Of a DNA stretch of 64,000 nucleotides, positions 19,903 through 28,490 are shown piece after piece; position 1 is the first letter of the stretch; each line of letters starts with the position of its first letter. The translations under genes and the position numbers were made by a program. Source of the DNA: Streptomyces bauhiniae (GTDB taxonomy: Bacteria > Actinomycetota > Actinomycetes > Streptomycetales > Streptomycetaceae); contig NZ_SRRT01000004.1 in NCBI RefSeq assembly GCF_004784475.1, forward strand, positions 434,001 through 498,000, written 5' to 3'. The notes under the pieces were generated by a model that saw only the letters and a program-made list of their open reading frames with translations, made no database searches and was not told where the DNA came from.

Positions 19903-20077
19903 CCGTCTCCCTCGATCGCACAGGTCAGTGTCAGGAACTTACGCGAATCAAGGTCCCGGCCGCAGCGCGAGCACGGACCACGGAGCCCGTCCAACTAGTG
20001 ACCAGAGCCCGGATTGCCCTCTGGAGCGTGCTGCGCCCATGATCTGTTCCGATGAGACACGGCCACGAGGGGGAACA

Positions 20078-20764
20078 GTGGGAAGTGGAATGACGGTGGC
20101 GACGGGGAAGTTGCAGGGGGAGGCTCTGCCGAGGGCACTGGGCATGTCCGTGTCGGAGCTCGTCCAAGCGGTAGGCGGCTTCGAGGGGGGCCCGGCCGAG
20201 ATGGTTCGGGCCTCAGTACGAACGGCCGAGCGTGCATTCGCCGAACTCGACGCGTGCGACGACGTGATCGACAAGGCCTCGGAGGCCGGCAGGAAAATCG
20301 CAGATCGGTTGCGGGTACATCTCTCTGCGGAGTCCGTGGACGCTACTCATGCCGAGTTGGTCAAGCTGGAGAGCGCCGCGACCGAAGTCCGAAACACCGA
20401 TGAAATCCGCCGCCTTCTGAATCGCGTGCTGGGGCGGGAAGACCGGGGTGCTTTCACATCCCCTGCCGTCGTTCGCCTCACCGTTGACGACCTGCCCAAG
20501 CTCCCGTCCGCCTATGCCGAACCCGACGACTACACGGACCTGCTCGCGGTGGCCGGTCGCGAGGAGCAACTGCGACCCCAGTTGAAACGCGTACACGCGG
20601 AACGGATTGCTCGCGTGGCCTCGCACCTGGTGACCGTGGTGGAACGAGCCGCGGCAGCCGGTTTCGCCGACAGGCGGTTCGCGGGAGATTCGCTTCGCGA
20701 GGCACAGTACGCCTTCACGTTGTGGCAAAGGTGCGTGACCGAGAGCCGACGAGACCTGCACTAG
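20078..20764 (+). CDS. Helical protein of unknown function
   Basis: A 228-residue, mostly helical, charged protein with no recognised domain, signal peptide or membrane segment. Heptad-like stretches (AERAFAELDACDDVIDKASEAGRKIADRL; RIARVASHLVTVVERAAAAGF) suggest bundled helices. GAGGGGG (20067-20073) is close to GTG 20078, which I take as the start; ATG 20090 is the alternative. It is transcribed divergently from mcrB and convergently with the TIR-like gene. The location between a restriction system and a conflict island hints at a defence role, but nothing in the sequence proves it. Confidence 0.65.
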   Translation: MGSGMTVATGKLQGEALPRALGMSVSELVQAVGGFEGGPAEMVRASVRTAERAFAELDACDDVIDKASEAGRKIADRLRVHLSAESVDATHAELVKLESAATEVRNTDEIRRLLNRVLGREDRGAFTSPAVVRLTVDDLPKLPSAYAEPDDYTDLLAVAGREEQLRPQLKRVHAERIARVASHLVTVVERAAAAGFADRRFAGDSLREAQYAFTLWQRCVTESRRDLH

Positions 20765-20803
20765 GGGCGGGTGGCTGAAGCCCGACAGCAGGAACGGATG
20801 AGC

Positions 20804-20852
20804 CGTCGGCTCCTTCCGGCCCGGTTTCGGTGTGGGTCGGAAGGAGTCGACG
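20804..20852. terminator. Bidirectional hairpin between convergent genes
   Basis: A 15-bp stem with one G-T pair (20804-20818 with 20838-20852) and a 19-nt loop lies between the stop at 20764 and the stop at 20883. Confidence 0.6.
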
Positions 20853-20882
20853 GTGCCCCCGGCATCCGGAGTGTCCGGCGCG

Positions 20883-21941
20883 TCAGCTCGCCTTCAACTG
20901 CACCGCTCGTCCGTGCAGTTCCTCCAGCCGGGTTCCGGTCTCCAAGACGGTCCGGATGGCCTTGATGATGCGTCGGGCCGGTCGGCGCAGTTGGCGGCTG
21001 ACGGCGGCGCACATCTCGATGATTGTCACCGCCTCGTCGAAGGCGGACGCCGCGGACTGCATCTCGCAGGAAGTCGCCGCGAATTGCTCCAACAGCTCCG
21101 CCGCGCCCTCGGGCCATTCGGAGCGTGGCATGTCGGCCACCCACTCCAGGAAGGCCCGGAACGCGCCGAGGCTGGTGTTCATATGCTCCGCGAGCCGCGC
21201 GGCCGCCGCCTCCAAGTCGTCGGTCGGTCCGTCGATGGCCTTGGCCAGGCGATTGAGCACGGCCATCTTCGCGCTCGGGGAAGCCCCGGGGTGACTGACA
21301 CAAGCCATGTCTTCTCCGAACAACCCCATCATTTCGCCGAGATCCGCCAGGGCCGCCTCCATGTCGGCCATGTCATCGGAGAGAGCTTCCAGGTGTGCCT
21401 CGGCTTCGATGACGAGTTCGAACAGGCCAGGACCATCCTCTTTCGCCTCAACCACGGTCTGCTGGACGGGCTGGGGAGGAGGGCCGGCCGGCAGCAGAGG
21501 CGGCCTGTCCACGCGCAGCACCTCCGCCGCCATCACACTGGTCAGGGTCCGGCAGGCGCTGACCGCGCCGTCGGGATGCGACGGAAACGGGATGCGAGGG
21601 GTGGTTCCGGCGTTCGGGAACCGGTCGGATTCCTCCGTGACCTGAACGGTGCACCGGCCGAGGGCATGTCGTACCCCGAGCCCGAAGGACAGCTCCGGAT
21701 CGGACATGCCGCTGAGGTCCGCGACGACGACATCCACTTCCGTGATCATCCGCAGCAGTTGGTCCGCGGGCAGACCCGCCTCCGCGAGTCGGTCCGCGCG
21801 CAGGAACGTGAGCCCGAGCTGGTCGCATGCGGGACGCACGATGTCCTCGTAGAGGACGGTGGACCGATGCTGCTCCTCCGGAAGAGTTCGGTCCGAAGGA
21901 GAGGCGATGGTCGTTCTGCCGATGGCGAGGCAGGTGGGCAT
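20883..21941 (-). CDS. TIR/deoxyribosyltransferase-like protein with helical C-terminus
   Basis: A 352-residue protein. Residues about 5-130 have a Rossmann-like pattern: a region around VLYEDIVRPACDQLGLTFLRA, then ITEVDVVVADLSGMSDPELSFGLGVRHAL. This resembles nucleoside 2-deoxyribosyltransferase and TIR-like folds, which often degrade or sense NAD and other nucleotides in conflict systems. A Pro-rich linker (about 145-160) leads to roughly 190 helical residues rich in Ala/Glu/Met, perhaps a coiled-coil oligomerisation region. A GAAGGAG site precedes ATG 21941. It is the last gene of the second island operon, so effector or sensor are both possible. Confidence 0.65.
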   Translation of the reverse strand: MPTCLAIGRTTIASPSDRTLPEEQHRSTVLYEDIVRPACDQLGLTFLRADRLAEAGLPADQLLRMITEVDVVVADLSGMSDPELSFGLGVRHALGRCTVQVTEESDRFPNAGTTPRIPFPSHPDGAVSACRTLTSVMAAEVLRVDRPPLLPAGPPPQPVQQTVVEAKEDGPGLFELVIEAEAHLEALSDDMADMEAALADLGEMMGLFGEDMACVSHPGASPSAKMAVLNRLAKAIDGPTDDLEAAAARLAEHMNTSLGAFRAFLEWVADMPRSEWPEGAAELLEQFAATSCEMQSAASAFDEAVTIIEMCAAVSRQLRRPARRIIKAIRTVLETGTRLEELHGRAVQLKAS

Positions 21942-21971
21942 AGTGCTCCTTCACAGATGGTCTGGTGGGGG

Positions 21972-22000
21972 CCCTGCCGATGGCCGGGCAGTCGGCAGGG
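21972..22000 (-). terminator. Hairpin between the HTH gene and the TIR-like gene
   Basis: CCCTGCCGA (21972-21980) pairs with TCGGCAGGG (21992-22000) around an 11-nt loop, inside the 71-nt gap before the TIR-like gene. It could partly terminate transcription or stabilise the mRNA end. Confidence 0.4.
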
Positions 22001-22012
22001 TGACGACAAAGG

Positions 22013-22285
22013 TCAGTCGAAGAGAGTGAGCGCGATTCCGTCGGCGACCTCGTCGGCGAAGACGGGACGCTCCTCGATGCCCAGCGCACGCAGGAGTTCC
22101 ACGGTGAGCACCCGATGGCGCCAGCCGACCCGAACCGTCGGGCAGGGGAAAGCACCTTCGGCGACCAGCCGGTAGGCAGTGCCCAGGCACATGCCGAATG
22201 CCCTGGCCGCCGTGCGCAGATCGACGCTGACCGGAAGGTTGAAGATCTCGCGGAAGGTGAGAGGTGCCTCGACCCGGTCGGTCAT
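22013..22285 (-). CDS. Small helix-turn-helix / excisionase-like protein
   Basis: A 90-residue DNA-binding-type protein. SVDLRTAARAFGMCLGTAYRLVAEGAFPCPTVRVGWRHRVL is the winged HTH pattern of the MerR/excisionase (helix_turn_helix_17) type, residues about 20-60. Its ATG overlaps the stop of the 241-residue gene by 4 nt. It could be a local regulator of the island or a leftover excisionase from a mobile element. No integrase is visible nearby. Confidence 0.75.
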   Translation of the reverse strand: MTDRVEAPLTFREIFNLPVSVDLRTAARAFGMCLGTAYRLVAEGAFPCPTVRVGWRHRVLTVELLRALGIEERPVFADEVADGIALTLFD

Positions 22286-23007
22286 CGGCCCCTCCCCACG
22301 CGCCGCAGAGAGATCTTGGCTACCTGGCGGCCCCGGCCCGAGTGGCCGACGCTCGTCGCCGAGTCGGCCACGCCCCAGGCTTGGGCCAGCGCGCCAAGAC
22401 GTACTCCTTCGACGCGGTGGGCGGGAACCGTGATCCTGACGGTGGCCGAGAGCCCGGGGTGATCCGGAATCGGGTCGTAGTCCGCCTGCCAGAACCCGTC
22501 CGCCCCGGTGCCGATGGAGGCACCGGCGCCTTCCACGTCCTCCACGGCCGTCTCCAGGCGCGCAGTCCGCCACACGTCCCAGGCCCGCGAACAGGCCGAC
22601 CGCAGTACCGCTCCACCCGGGTCGGAGTCATCCACGCCGACTCCCGCCAGCGCCTCCAGGTACCCGGTGACGAGCTCGGACTCGACATCTCCGCGCTCGG
22701 CGCGGAAACACCAGGCGATCTTGTAGGCGGTCCGGCGGAGGCCCGGGAGTCCCAGCCATACGACCGCCATCGGCCAGTCGGACCCATCCGCGTCGAAGCG
22801 GGAGCGCTCCACGACCTGGCGCCATAGAGCGACACGTGCCGCGGAGTTCACGGAACGGTCGTAGAGCAGTTGCCGAGCCCGCACCAGCGTCAGGGGGACA
22901 CCTTCCGGTGCCGTTCCGTCGAAGAGGCGTAACGGGGGCGTGGGTTCGCTACGGCCGTACTGACACTCGATGACGGCGAAGATTCCGGGATGAGGGGGAA
23001 GTGACAT
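22282..23007 (-). CDS. Hypothetical protein with sigma-like helical segment
   Basis: A 241-residue protein that I do not recognise. The stretch LGLPGLRRTAYKIAWCFRAERGDVESELVTGYLEALAG resembles sigma-70 region 2 helices, and the end is basic. Together with the HTH gene that overlaps it by 4 nt, it may form a small regulatory or DNA-handling unit. The pair is found between the second STAND-like gene and the TIR-like gene, all on the minus strand with short gaps, so they are probably one transcript. Confidence 0.6.
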   Translation of the reverse strand: MSLPPHPGIFAVIECQYGRSEPTPPLRLFDGTAPEGVPLTLVRARQLLYDRSVNSAARVALWRQVVERSRFDADGSDWPMAVVWLGLPGLRRTAYKIAWCFRAERGDVESELVTGYLEALAGVGVDDSDPGGAVLRSACSRAWDVWRTARLETAVEDVEGAGASIGTGADGFWQADYDPIPDHPGLSATVRITVPAHRVEGVRLGALAQAWGVADSATSVGHSGRGRQVAKISLRRVGRGR

Positions 23008-23019
23008 CGGTCCTCCTGA

Positions 23020-25041
23020 TCAATCCGTTTGCGGAGCAGGGGTGTTGTTGCGCCACGCGACCAACGCTTCGGCCGCCTTCTCCTTGCCGGGCAGCGTGTC
23101 CGGCCCTCTCTCGACGGCCAGGAGCCAGCGGAGGAACCCGGGCTGCCGGGCGGCAACCAGGCCGGCAAGGAGTTCGCTCAGCGCCTCGGTCCGGTGCTCC
23201 GCGCCGCCCGCTTCGGAGCACCAGACGAGGAGGGCATCTCGCATGACCGCGAAGGTGGTCGACTCGTTCAGGGCATGCCCGATGAGCTCGACCGTGCAGG
23301 AGGCCGGCTCGGCGTCGGCGAGGATCTGGTCGCTCCACCATGCGAGGTCCATGCTTGCCATCACCGGAAAGGTGAGGGCCGTCAGCAGGTCGGGGACGCC
23401 GTCACACTGCGTCCAGTCCCGCATCCTGCGCAGGACGGTGGCCCTGGAACTGGAGTCACCGGCTTCGAAGCGCTGCATCAGCGCCGTCGTGATGATGTCG
23501 ACGACCGACAGATCGTCCGTGTCTCCGCTGAGCGTCTCCATGAGCCGTTGCAGCAACCGCAGAGCAGCCTCGTCCGTGAGCCGGCCGCAGTCCGCGCGGC
23601 AGGTGTACGCCACCGCGTTACGCAGCGATGCCTCTGCCGAGCCGCTCCATTGCTCGAGTTGGGCGGCCGCCACCTTTGCCGCTGCCGAGTTCTGGGCAAC
23701 CGTTCCCAGACACCATGCGGCCACCTGCGGAGCCTGGGACGACGGAGCTGTCGCCAGCCCGTGCAGGAGTTCCATGGACCGCCCGCCCGTCACCACGGCC
23801 ATGGTCGCGACCGCCCGTCCGGCCCGTTCGATCTGGTCCGCTTCGTTACCGGGAGCGGCGAGCCAGGTATGCAGGAGGGGCAGGAGATCCGTGTGATCGC
23901 GGCAAATGACCTCCCACGCCACCTCGCTCACCGCGGGCCACAGAAAGGACACCGTGTCCGTTGCCCCCTCCCCGGCACACTGCGTGCGGTGAGCGCCGAG
24001 CATCCGCAGGGTCTCGGACCAGGGCCGCCGACCCGCATCGCCGGCCGGATGACCGTGCGGACTCGGCCCGACGGGTTCCTCCTCCGTGGCCCCCATCAGC
24101 CGCAGCAAGTTGCCGGCCTGCTCCGTCACGACGCTGCGGTCCAGCCCTCCGTAGACACTGATGGAGAGCAGGTAGGAGAGAAGAGAAGGGTCCGCCTGGG
24201 CCCGGGCAACGATTTGGGCACCCTCGGCACGGGCCAGACGATGCATGACCTCGGCCTCGGAGTCCCCCGTGACGCTCGACTGAGCCACGACTCTGGCAGC
24301 GTGTGCCGCGTGGCGGGGCGGCAGTCCCCCGGGCAGCAGCTCATCGAGTCGGCCCGATCTCAGGGCGGACAGCCACTGTGCGCGCGTCTCGTCGCAGGAG
24401 CAGCCGTCCGAGAGGTGAGCGGCGAAGACCTTCTGCGGGTCCGGCGGATGGTGGCGAAGGACCGGCACTCCCAGGTGGTCCTCCACAGCGCCGACCAGCG
24501 CCGGGGCATCCGCCAAGACGATGATCAGTCGCGCCCCCGCCTCGGCCAGGGACGCCTCCAGGCGGGAGAGGTCCCAGGCCCGGAGCGCCAAGGGGTCCGG
24601 AGGCTCCATCACCAGGTATCCGTGTACGCCGCGAGCGCGCGGCTTCCACCGCGTGAGGTGGACCCCTCCGTCGATCTGGACGAGTACGGGGTTCTCGCTG
24701 CCCTGAGCCAGCAGGTTGAGGGCGTGGGTCTCACGCCCGCTCCCCGGCTCTCCGACGAGGACGGTGACAGGGGCGTCCAGGGCGGCACGCGCGCCCTCGA
24801 AGCCGGGTGGCGGCACAAACCGCCGTCTGGCCGTCTTGAGGTACGCCGCCCGTACAGGACCTTGCCGCGTCGGCCCGGCGCCCGGGCCGCCCTCCGATCC
24901 GGCGGAGACGATCTGCCGTTGATCGCCCGTCACCATGCCGGTGTTGACGGTGCTGTTGGGAGCGACGACCACCATGTCTCGACCGGTCAGGGCTGCCAGC
25001 ACCGCCTGGAGGTCACCGCCCCGAACGATCTCAGAGGTCAC
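23020..25041 (-). CDS. STAND-like NTPase with N-terminal NxNTG..GxQ motif
   Basis: A 673-residue protein. The short N-terminal helix (DLQAVLAALTG) is followed by APNSTVNTGMVTGDQ (residues 27-41), the signalling-type motif shared with three other island proteins. A P-loop-like VGEPGSGRETHALNLL starts at about 96 and has Arg where Lys is normal. A Walker B-like RLIIVLADAP comes later, and the remaining ~400 residues are helical repeats, as in STAND sensors. GTG 25041 is chosen because GGAG is 6 nt upstream; ATG 25053 is an alternative. Either start overlaps the end of the small motif gene. It is a paralogue of the 724-residue protein at 26316-28490. Confidence 0.75.
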   Translation of the reverse strand: MTSEIVRGGDLQAVLAALTGRDMVVVAPNSTVNTGMVTGDQRQIVSAGSEGGPGAGPTRQGPVRAAYLKTARRRFVPPPGFEGARAALDAPVTVLVGEPGSGRETHALNLLAQGSENPVLVQIDGGVHLTRWKPRARGVHGYLVMEPPDPLALRAWDLSRLEASLAEAGARLIIVLADAPALVGAVEDHLGVPVLRHHPPDPQKVFAAHLSDGCSCDETRAQWLSALRSGRLDELLPGGLPPRHAAHAARVVAQSSVTGDSEAEVMHRLARAEGAQIVARAQADPSLLSYLLSISVYGGLDRSVVTEQAGNLLRLMGATEEEPVGPSPHGHPAGDAGRRPWSETLRMLGAHRTQCAGEGATDTVSFLWPAVSEVAWEVICRDHTDLLPLLHTWLAAPGNEADQIERAGRAVATMAVVTGGRSMELLHGLATAPSSQAPQVAAWCLGTVAQNSAAAKVAAAQLEQWSGSAEASLRNAVAYTCRADCGRLTDEAALRLLQRLMETLSGDTDDLSVVDIITTALMQRFEAGDSSSRATVLRRMRDWTQCDGVPDLLTALTFPVMASMDLAWWSDQILADAEPASCTVELIGHALNESTTFAVMRDALLVWCSEAGGAEHRTEALSELLAGLVAARQPGFLRWLLAVERGPDTLPGKEKAAEALVAWRNNTPAPQTD

Positions 25042-25210
25042 CGTCGGCTCCATCGCCGGAGTAGGCGGACAGGTCGATGGTGGTGACGTGCTGACCACCG
25101 TGGACGGTGCCGGTGTTGATGATTCCGCGTTCGGCGTTCAGCACCGTCGTGGGGAGAGCCTGCGTCTCACGACCGACATTGTCCTCGCTACGCTTTTCTT
25201 CGGCTCGCAT
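25031..25210 (-). CDS. 59-residue peptide carrying the NINTGTVHGGQ motif
   Basis: A 59-residue protein made of a charged N-terminus, then ERGIINTGTVHGGQHVTT (residues 27-44) and an acidic tail. It has no room for an enzymatic domain, so the motif is essentially its whole content. ATG 25210 has GAAGGG 4 nt upstream; an in-frame GTG at 25234 is less likely. It is the first gene of the second operon, 88 nt downstream of the conserved promoter element, and overlaps the NTPase start. A free motif peptide could seed, block or bridge assembly of the motif-bearing proteins; this is inference. Confidence 0.65.
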   Translation of the reverse strand: MRAEEKRSEDNVGRETQALPTTVLNAERGIINTGTVHGGQHVTTIDLSAYSGDGADGDL

Positions 25211-25297
25211 TTCGCCCTTCAATGATCGGGACACCCTCGCTGACCGGGGCGCCTACCTCTTGGACGAATCAAGAGTCCCGCGCATGCCTTCGCCTGT

Positions 25298-25335
25298 CGG
25301 TTCCTCAGGCCCATAAAAAGGGTGACCGCAATCAC
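25298..25335 (-). promoter_or_regulatory. Promoter element and Crp-like site of the second island operon
   Basis: The 29-bp element 25298-25326 (+ strand CGGTTCC-T-CAGGCCCATAAAA followed by GTGAC) matches 29514-29542 at 26 of 29 positions. It runs into GTGACCGCAATCAC (25322-25335), a GTG-N8-CAC site like Streptomyces Crp sites (consensus GTG-N6-G-N-CAC, one mismatch). On the minus strand the Crp-like site comes first and the gene start at 25210 follows 88 nt after the element. Confidence 0.65.
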
Positions 25336-25366
25336 ATTTCATTGACCCGCGAAAGGCCAGACAAAA

Positions 25367-25406
25367 ATGAGCGAGTGTGCCGCCCGAAGACGGCACACTC
25401 GCTCAT
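25367..25406 (-). terminator. Intrinsic terminator of the first island operon
   Basis: A perfect 16-bp stem (25367-25382 with 25391-25406) with an 8-nt loop is followed on the minus strand by TTTTTG. It begins 29 nt after the stop of the 294-residue gene. A hairpin with a true U-run is rare in this DNA, so the two island operons are clearly separated here. Confidence 0.9.
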
Positions 25407-25434
25407 GGGTTCGTTTTTCGACTCTGCCGTGAGG

Positions 25435-26319
25435 TCAGAGGGGCCCGCCCGGAACCGGCCGTCCGAGCGCGGATATCCGATCGCGCAGAAGATAGGAGAT
25501 TTCCTTGCGCTCCTGATCGGTCAGTGTGCCCAGCAAACCGGCGAGCTCCTCCTGCCAGTCCGTGCGCGGAGGGCTCAGCAGGTCTTGGTGATCCACCGCC
25601 CAGTCCAGCACCTGGCGAACCTGGTCGGGATGCCTGAGCAGCCACAGCGCCGCCAGTGACACCGGTCCCGCCTGGAGCGCCTGGAGGCAGAACTCGTACT
25701 CGCCCCGACGGCTGGCGGTCCAGGAATAGCGGACACCCTCGCCTTCCTCCTGGCCGAGGCGCAGTTCCTCGCCGGATTCCCGGAGCCGGACGTCGAACAC
25801 CCGATAGCTCAGGCCCACCTCCTCCAGGCGTTGTGGCCCGCTGAGGTACTGCATGATCTCCGGCGCCCCCAGCCCGCTGCCGGCCACCGCCTGCGCCTCG
25901 GCCAAATGGTGCAGGACGCTCGTGAGGTGGGTGCGCACCACATGCCAACCGTGCACGGTCTTCGTACGCACCACACGCACAGGGTCGTGCACCCACCACG
26001 AGACCCACAGGTCCACGGATTCCGTCCCGTACACCGTGGGCAGCCCGACCGCTCTGGTGTCCACGTGCTCGGTCGCGTCGACGCGGAAGGCGTCGGTGTA
26101 GTCCCCGCCGAGGCCGGGTGCCGCGGCTTCCTCCGGTACGGACACGTGAGCCCCGGTGTCGTCCGGATCGCCCCGACGGCCCAGCAGGAAGTAGTCTCCG
26201 GCCTCGTCCTTGAGTACCAGCGACCAGTCCGTCGCCGAGGACCAGCGGTGGCTGATGATTTCCCGCCAGGGTGGCCTGACGGAACGGTGATAGAGCCGCT
26301 CGGCGGCCTCGTCGCTCAT
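25435..26319 (-). CDS. Hypothetical protein of the first island operon
   Basis: A 294-residue soluble protein that I do not recognise. The N-terminal half alternates strands and turns (WSLVLKDEAGDYFLLGRRGDPDD; SVDLWVSWWVHDPVRVVRTKTVHGWHVVRTHL), and the C-terminal half is helical (LAALWLLRHPDQVRQVLDWAVDHQDLL). No signalling motif of the NGNINTG type is present. Its ATG overlaps the stop of the 724-residue NTPase by 4 nt, so the two are coupled and probably work together. It is the last gene before the intrinsic terminator. Confidence 0.7.
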   Translation of the reverse strand: MSDEAAERLYHRSVRPPWREIISHRWSSATDWSLVLKDEAGDYFLLGRRGDPDDTGAHVSVPEEAAAPGLGGDYTDAFRVDATEHVDTRAVGLPTVYGTESVDLWVSWWVHDPVRVVRTKTVHGWHVVRTHLTSVLHHLAEAQAVAGSGLGAPEIMQYLSGPQRLEEVGLSYRVFDVRLRESGEELRLGQEEGEGVRYSWTASRRGEYEFCLQALQAGPVSLAALWLLRHPDQVRQVLDWAVDHQDLLSPPRTDWQEELAGLLGTLTDQERKEISYLLRDRISALGRPVPGGPL

Positions 26320-28490
26320 GCTGCCTCCCGCCGTTCGCCGGCACGCCACCTGTTGAGCGCATCCCGTGCCGTGTCCAGCCCGGCCCAGCCGTCCGCGCCC
26401 GTCTCATCCATTTCCACGAACAACCTGAACTCACCGAACCGCATGGAATTCGCCAAGGCGGAAAACAGATTCTCCACGGCCTGGGACAGCGTTTCGTTCC
26501 AACGCCCCCAGTCGGCCCAGCGCAGCAAGGCCGCACAGGTACCGTCGAATGAGCTTTCCGTGTTCAGCGCGCGGCGAATGATCTCAACGATCATTGTCGC
26601 CTCGTGAGTTCGATTCGCGAGTTTCCCCATGAACCACTGCGGGTACTGCAAAAGCTGGCCGAACACCGAGAGAACCTGCTCCGCGTCGCATTGCTCTGCG
26701 CCCAGCCATTCAAGAAGCTGACCGAACACCTTCGCTTCGTTTCCGGCCTGGAACAGGCTCACGATCGCCACCCGCAAGGCCAGCAGAACCCGGCCGTCGT
26801 CACCGTGGCCCTCCCGGTCGGGACGGTCCCGTGCGCCGAGGAGGAGGGTGTGGAGCAGACGCAGTGCCAGGTCCGGACGTGAGAGCCCGAAGTCCGCACC
26901 GCACGCGTACGCAACCGTGGTCCTCAGGCGGAAGTCGGCCGCCAGGCTCCATCGCTGGAGGCGGTACCGCACCTCCGCGACCAGCACGGGGTCCTCGGCC
27001 GCGATACCCAGTGCGTTCGCCGCGACGAGGCGGCTGGTCACGCGATCCGACTCGGCGAGAGCCTGAACGTGCCGCAAGGCACGCCGTCCGCCTCCCCAGC
27101 TCGCCGCCCTGCCCATGACCTCACCCACCGACCGGGTCAGCTCGCCGGAGCGGTTCACTTCCCGCAGCCACTCCACGAGGAGTTCCGACAACTGGCCGTA
27201 CTCACGCCACACGTGCCTGAGCACTGCTTCGGCCTGCCGGTGTCTGACGAACACGACCGCTTCGACGCTGTGCGCGTAGGCCCCTTCCGTGCGAATCTCG
27301 CGTTCCTGCCGGACGGCACGGACGGCGTGCAGCAGTTCCGTCATCGACCGCCGGAAGACGAAGTCCGGATTCGGGCGCTCGGCCTTCTCGGCTCCCTGCG
27401 CGTCCGACGCCGGCAGCACGGCCTTCAGGCGGTCTTGCGACAGCCTCAGCAGCCGGTCCGCTTCCTCCCTGACGAGCCGGTGGTCCGCCCCCTCGTACAC
27501 GCAGACCGCCAGCAAGAAGGCCAGGACGTCCGGATCGCCGCCGAGCTTCGCCAGGAGTTCCGGTACTTCCCGCTCGGCTCGATAGCTCAGCCGGGCAGCG
27601 AGGTCACCGAGGGCGTTCGGGTCACCGTCGGCCGTGACGATGGCCGTCACCAACTCCACCACTTCGGCCGGGACCAGCTCGGGCACCAGCAGGTCGCCCA
27701 GGTTGTGCCGCGGGTTCAGCGCCGAAAGCAGACGCTCCCGCTCCCGCTGTTCCGGCACCATCTGCTCGAAGTGGCTTCCGAAGACCCGGGCGGGCGACGG
27801 CGGCACGCACACGGTGGGGCTCACGTGGAGGTCCTGTTCGAGACGCCGCAGCAGGGCCGCGTCATCAGGCAGCACGACCACCATCCGAGCATCGGCCTTG
27901 GTCAACAGCGAGCGCACATGTCCGAGGACGCCGGGACCGATGGGCCGGGACGGGAACAGACCGTCCATCAGGTAACCCCGCGCCGAGGCGTCGGTGGGCT
28001 GCCAGCGGTCCAGTTCGGTGACGCTGTCCAGCGCGCGCAGCGGGGCGCCTTCCCCACAGCTCTTGCGCAAGAGGTTGAACGCCGCGGTACGACGGCCGGT
28101 TCCGGGCCGCCCGGCCAGGAAGAGCGGGCCTTTCTCAAGCTTGGCGAGAGCCGAGCCGAACCAGTCGGGCTGCGCGAACCCGAAAGCGGCGGCCCGAACC
28201 TCCGACTGTGGGATCGGTCCCTCGCGCACCCTGCCTTCTCGCGGCCTCCGCCGCTCATTCGCGGTGCTGTTGTGCACTCGTTGACCACCGTGGACGGCGC
28301 CCGCGTTGATGTTTCCGTTCGGGGCGTACACGAAGGAGCCCGCCAGCCTCGCCGGGCCGCCGAGAGCGTCGATCAACTCGGAGATGTCAGGCTCGGTCTC
28401 CGGACTGGGCGGCTCCTCTTCCGGCGGTTCCGACACGTCCGAGGTGAGGCCGGGCAGCTCCGCGGGCGACGCCCCTTCCTCCGGCGTCAC
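26316..28490 (-). CDS. STAND-like NTPase with N-terminal NGNINAGAVHGGQ motif
   Basis: A 724-residue paralogue of the protein at 23020-25041. A Pro/Glu-rich head (1-35) leads to the helix DISELIDALGG (35-45), then NGNINAGAVHGGQ (58-70). The P-loop-like LAGRPGTGRRTAAFNLL (about 125-141) again has Arg in place of the catalytic Lys. RMVVVLPDD is Walker B-like, and the rest is helical repeats. GTG 28490 overlaps the cyclase-like stop in a GTGA, with AGGGG 5 nt upstream, so I reject the long upstream frame. The likely role is a sensor NTPase in a bacterial NLR-like conflict system. ATP turnover may be weak or absent. Confidence 0.75.
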   Translation of the reverse strand: MTPEEGASPAELPGLTSDVSEPPEEEPPSPETEPDISELIDALGGPARLAGSFVYAPNGNINAGAVHGGQRVHNSTANERRRPREGRVREGPIPQSEVRAAAFGFAQPDWFGSALAKLEKGPLFLAGRPGTGRRTAAFNLLRKSCGEGAPLRALDSVTELDRWQPTDASARGYLMDGLFPSRPIGPGVLGHVRSLLTKADARMVVVLPDDAALLRRLEQDLHVSPTVCVPPSPARVFGSHFEQMVPEQRERERLLSALNPRHNLGDLLVPELVPAEVVELVTAIVTADGDPNALGDLAARLSYRAEREVPELLAKLGGDPDVLAFLLAVCVYEGADHRLVREEADRLLRLSQDRLKAVLPASDAQGAEKAERPNPDFVFRRSMTELLHAVRAVRQEREIRTEGAYAHSVEAVVFVRHRQAEAVLRHVWREYGQLSELLVEWLREVNRSGELTRSVGEVMGRAASWGGGRRALRHVQALAESDRVTSRLVAANALGIAAEDPVLVAEVRYRLQRWSLAADFRLRTTVAYACGADFGLSRPDLALRLLHTLLLGARDRPDREGHGDDGRVLLALRVAIVSLFQAGNEAKVFGQLLEWLGAEQCDAEQVLSVFGQLLQYPQWFMGKLANRTHEATMIVEIIRRALNTESSFDGTCAALLRWADWGRWNETLSQAVENLFSALANSMRFGEFRLFVEMDETGADGWAGLDTARDALNRWRAGERREAA

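Noticed and set aside
22013..22285. Excisionase-like gene as evidence of an intact integrative element
   Set aside because: No integrase, replication gene, tRNA or direct-repeat att pair was found in the window.
25367..25406. Long palindrome considered as an operator or attachment site
   Set aside because: The 16-bp stem, short loop and following T-run just past a stop codon fit an intrinsic terminator better.
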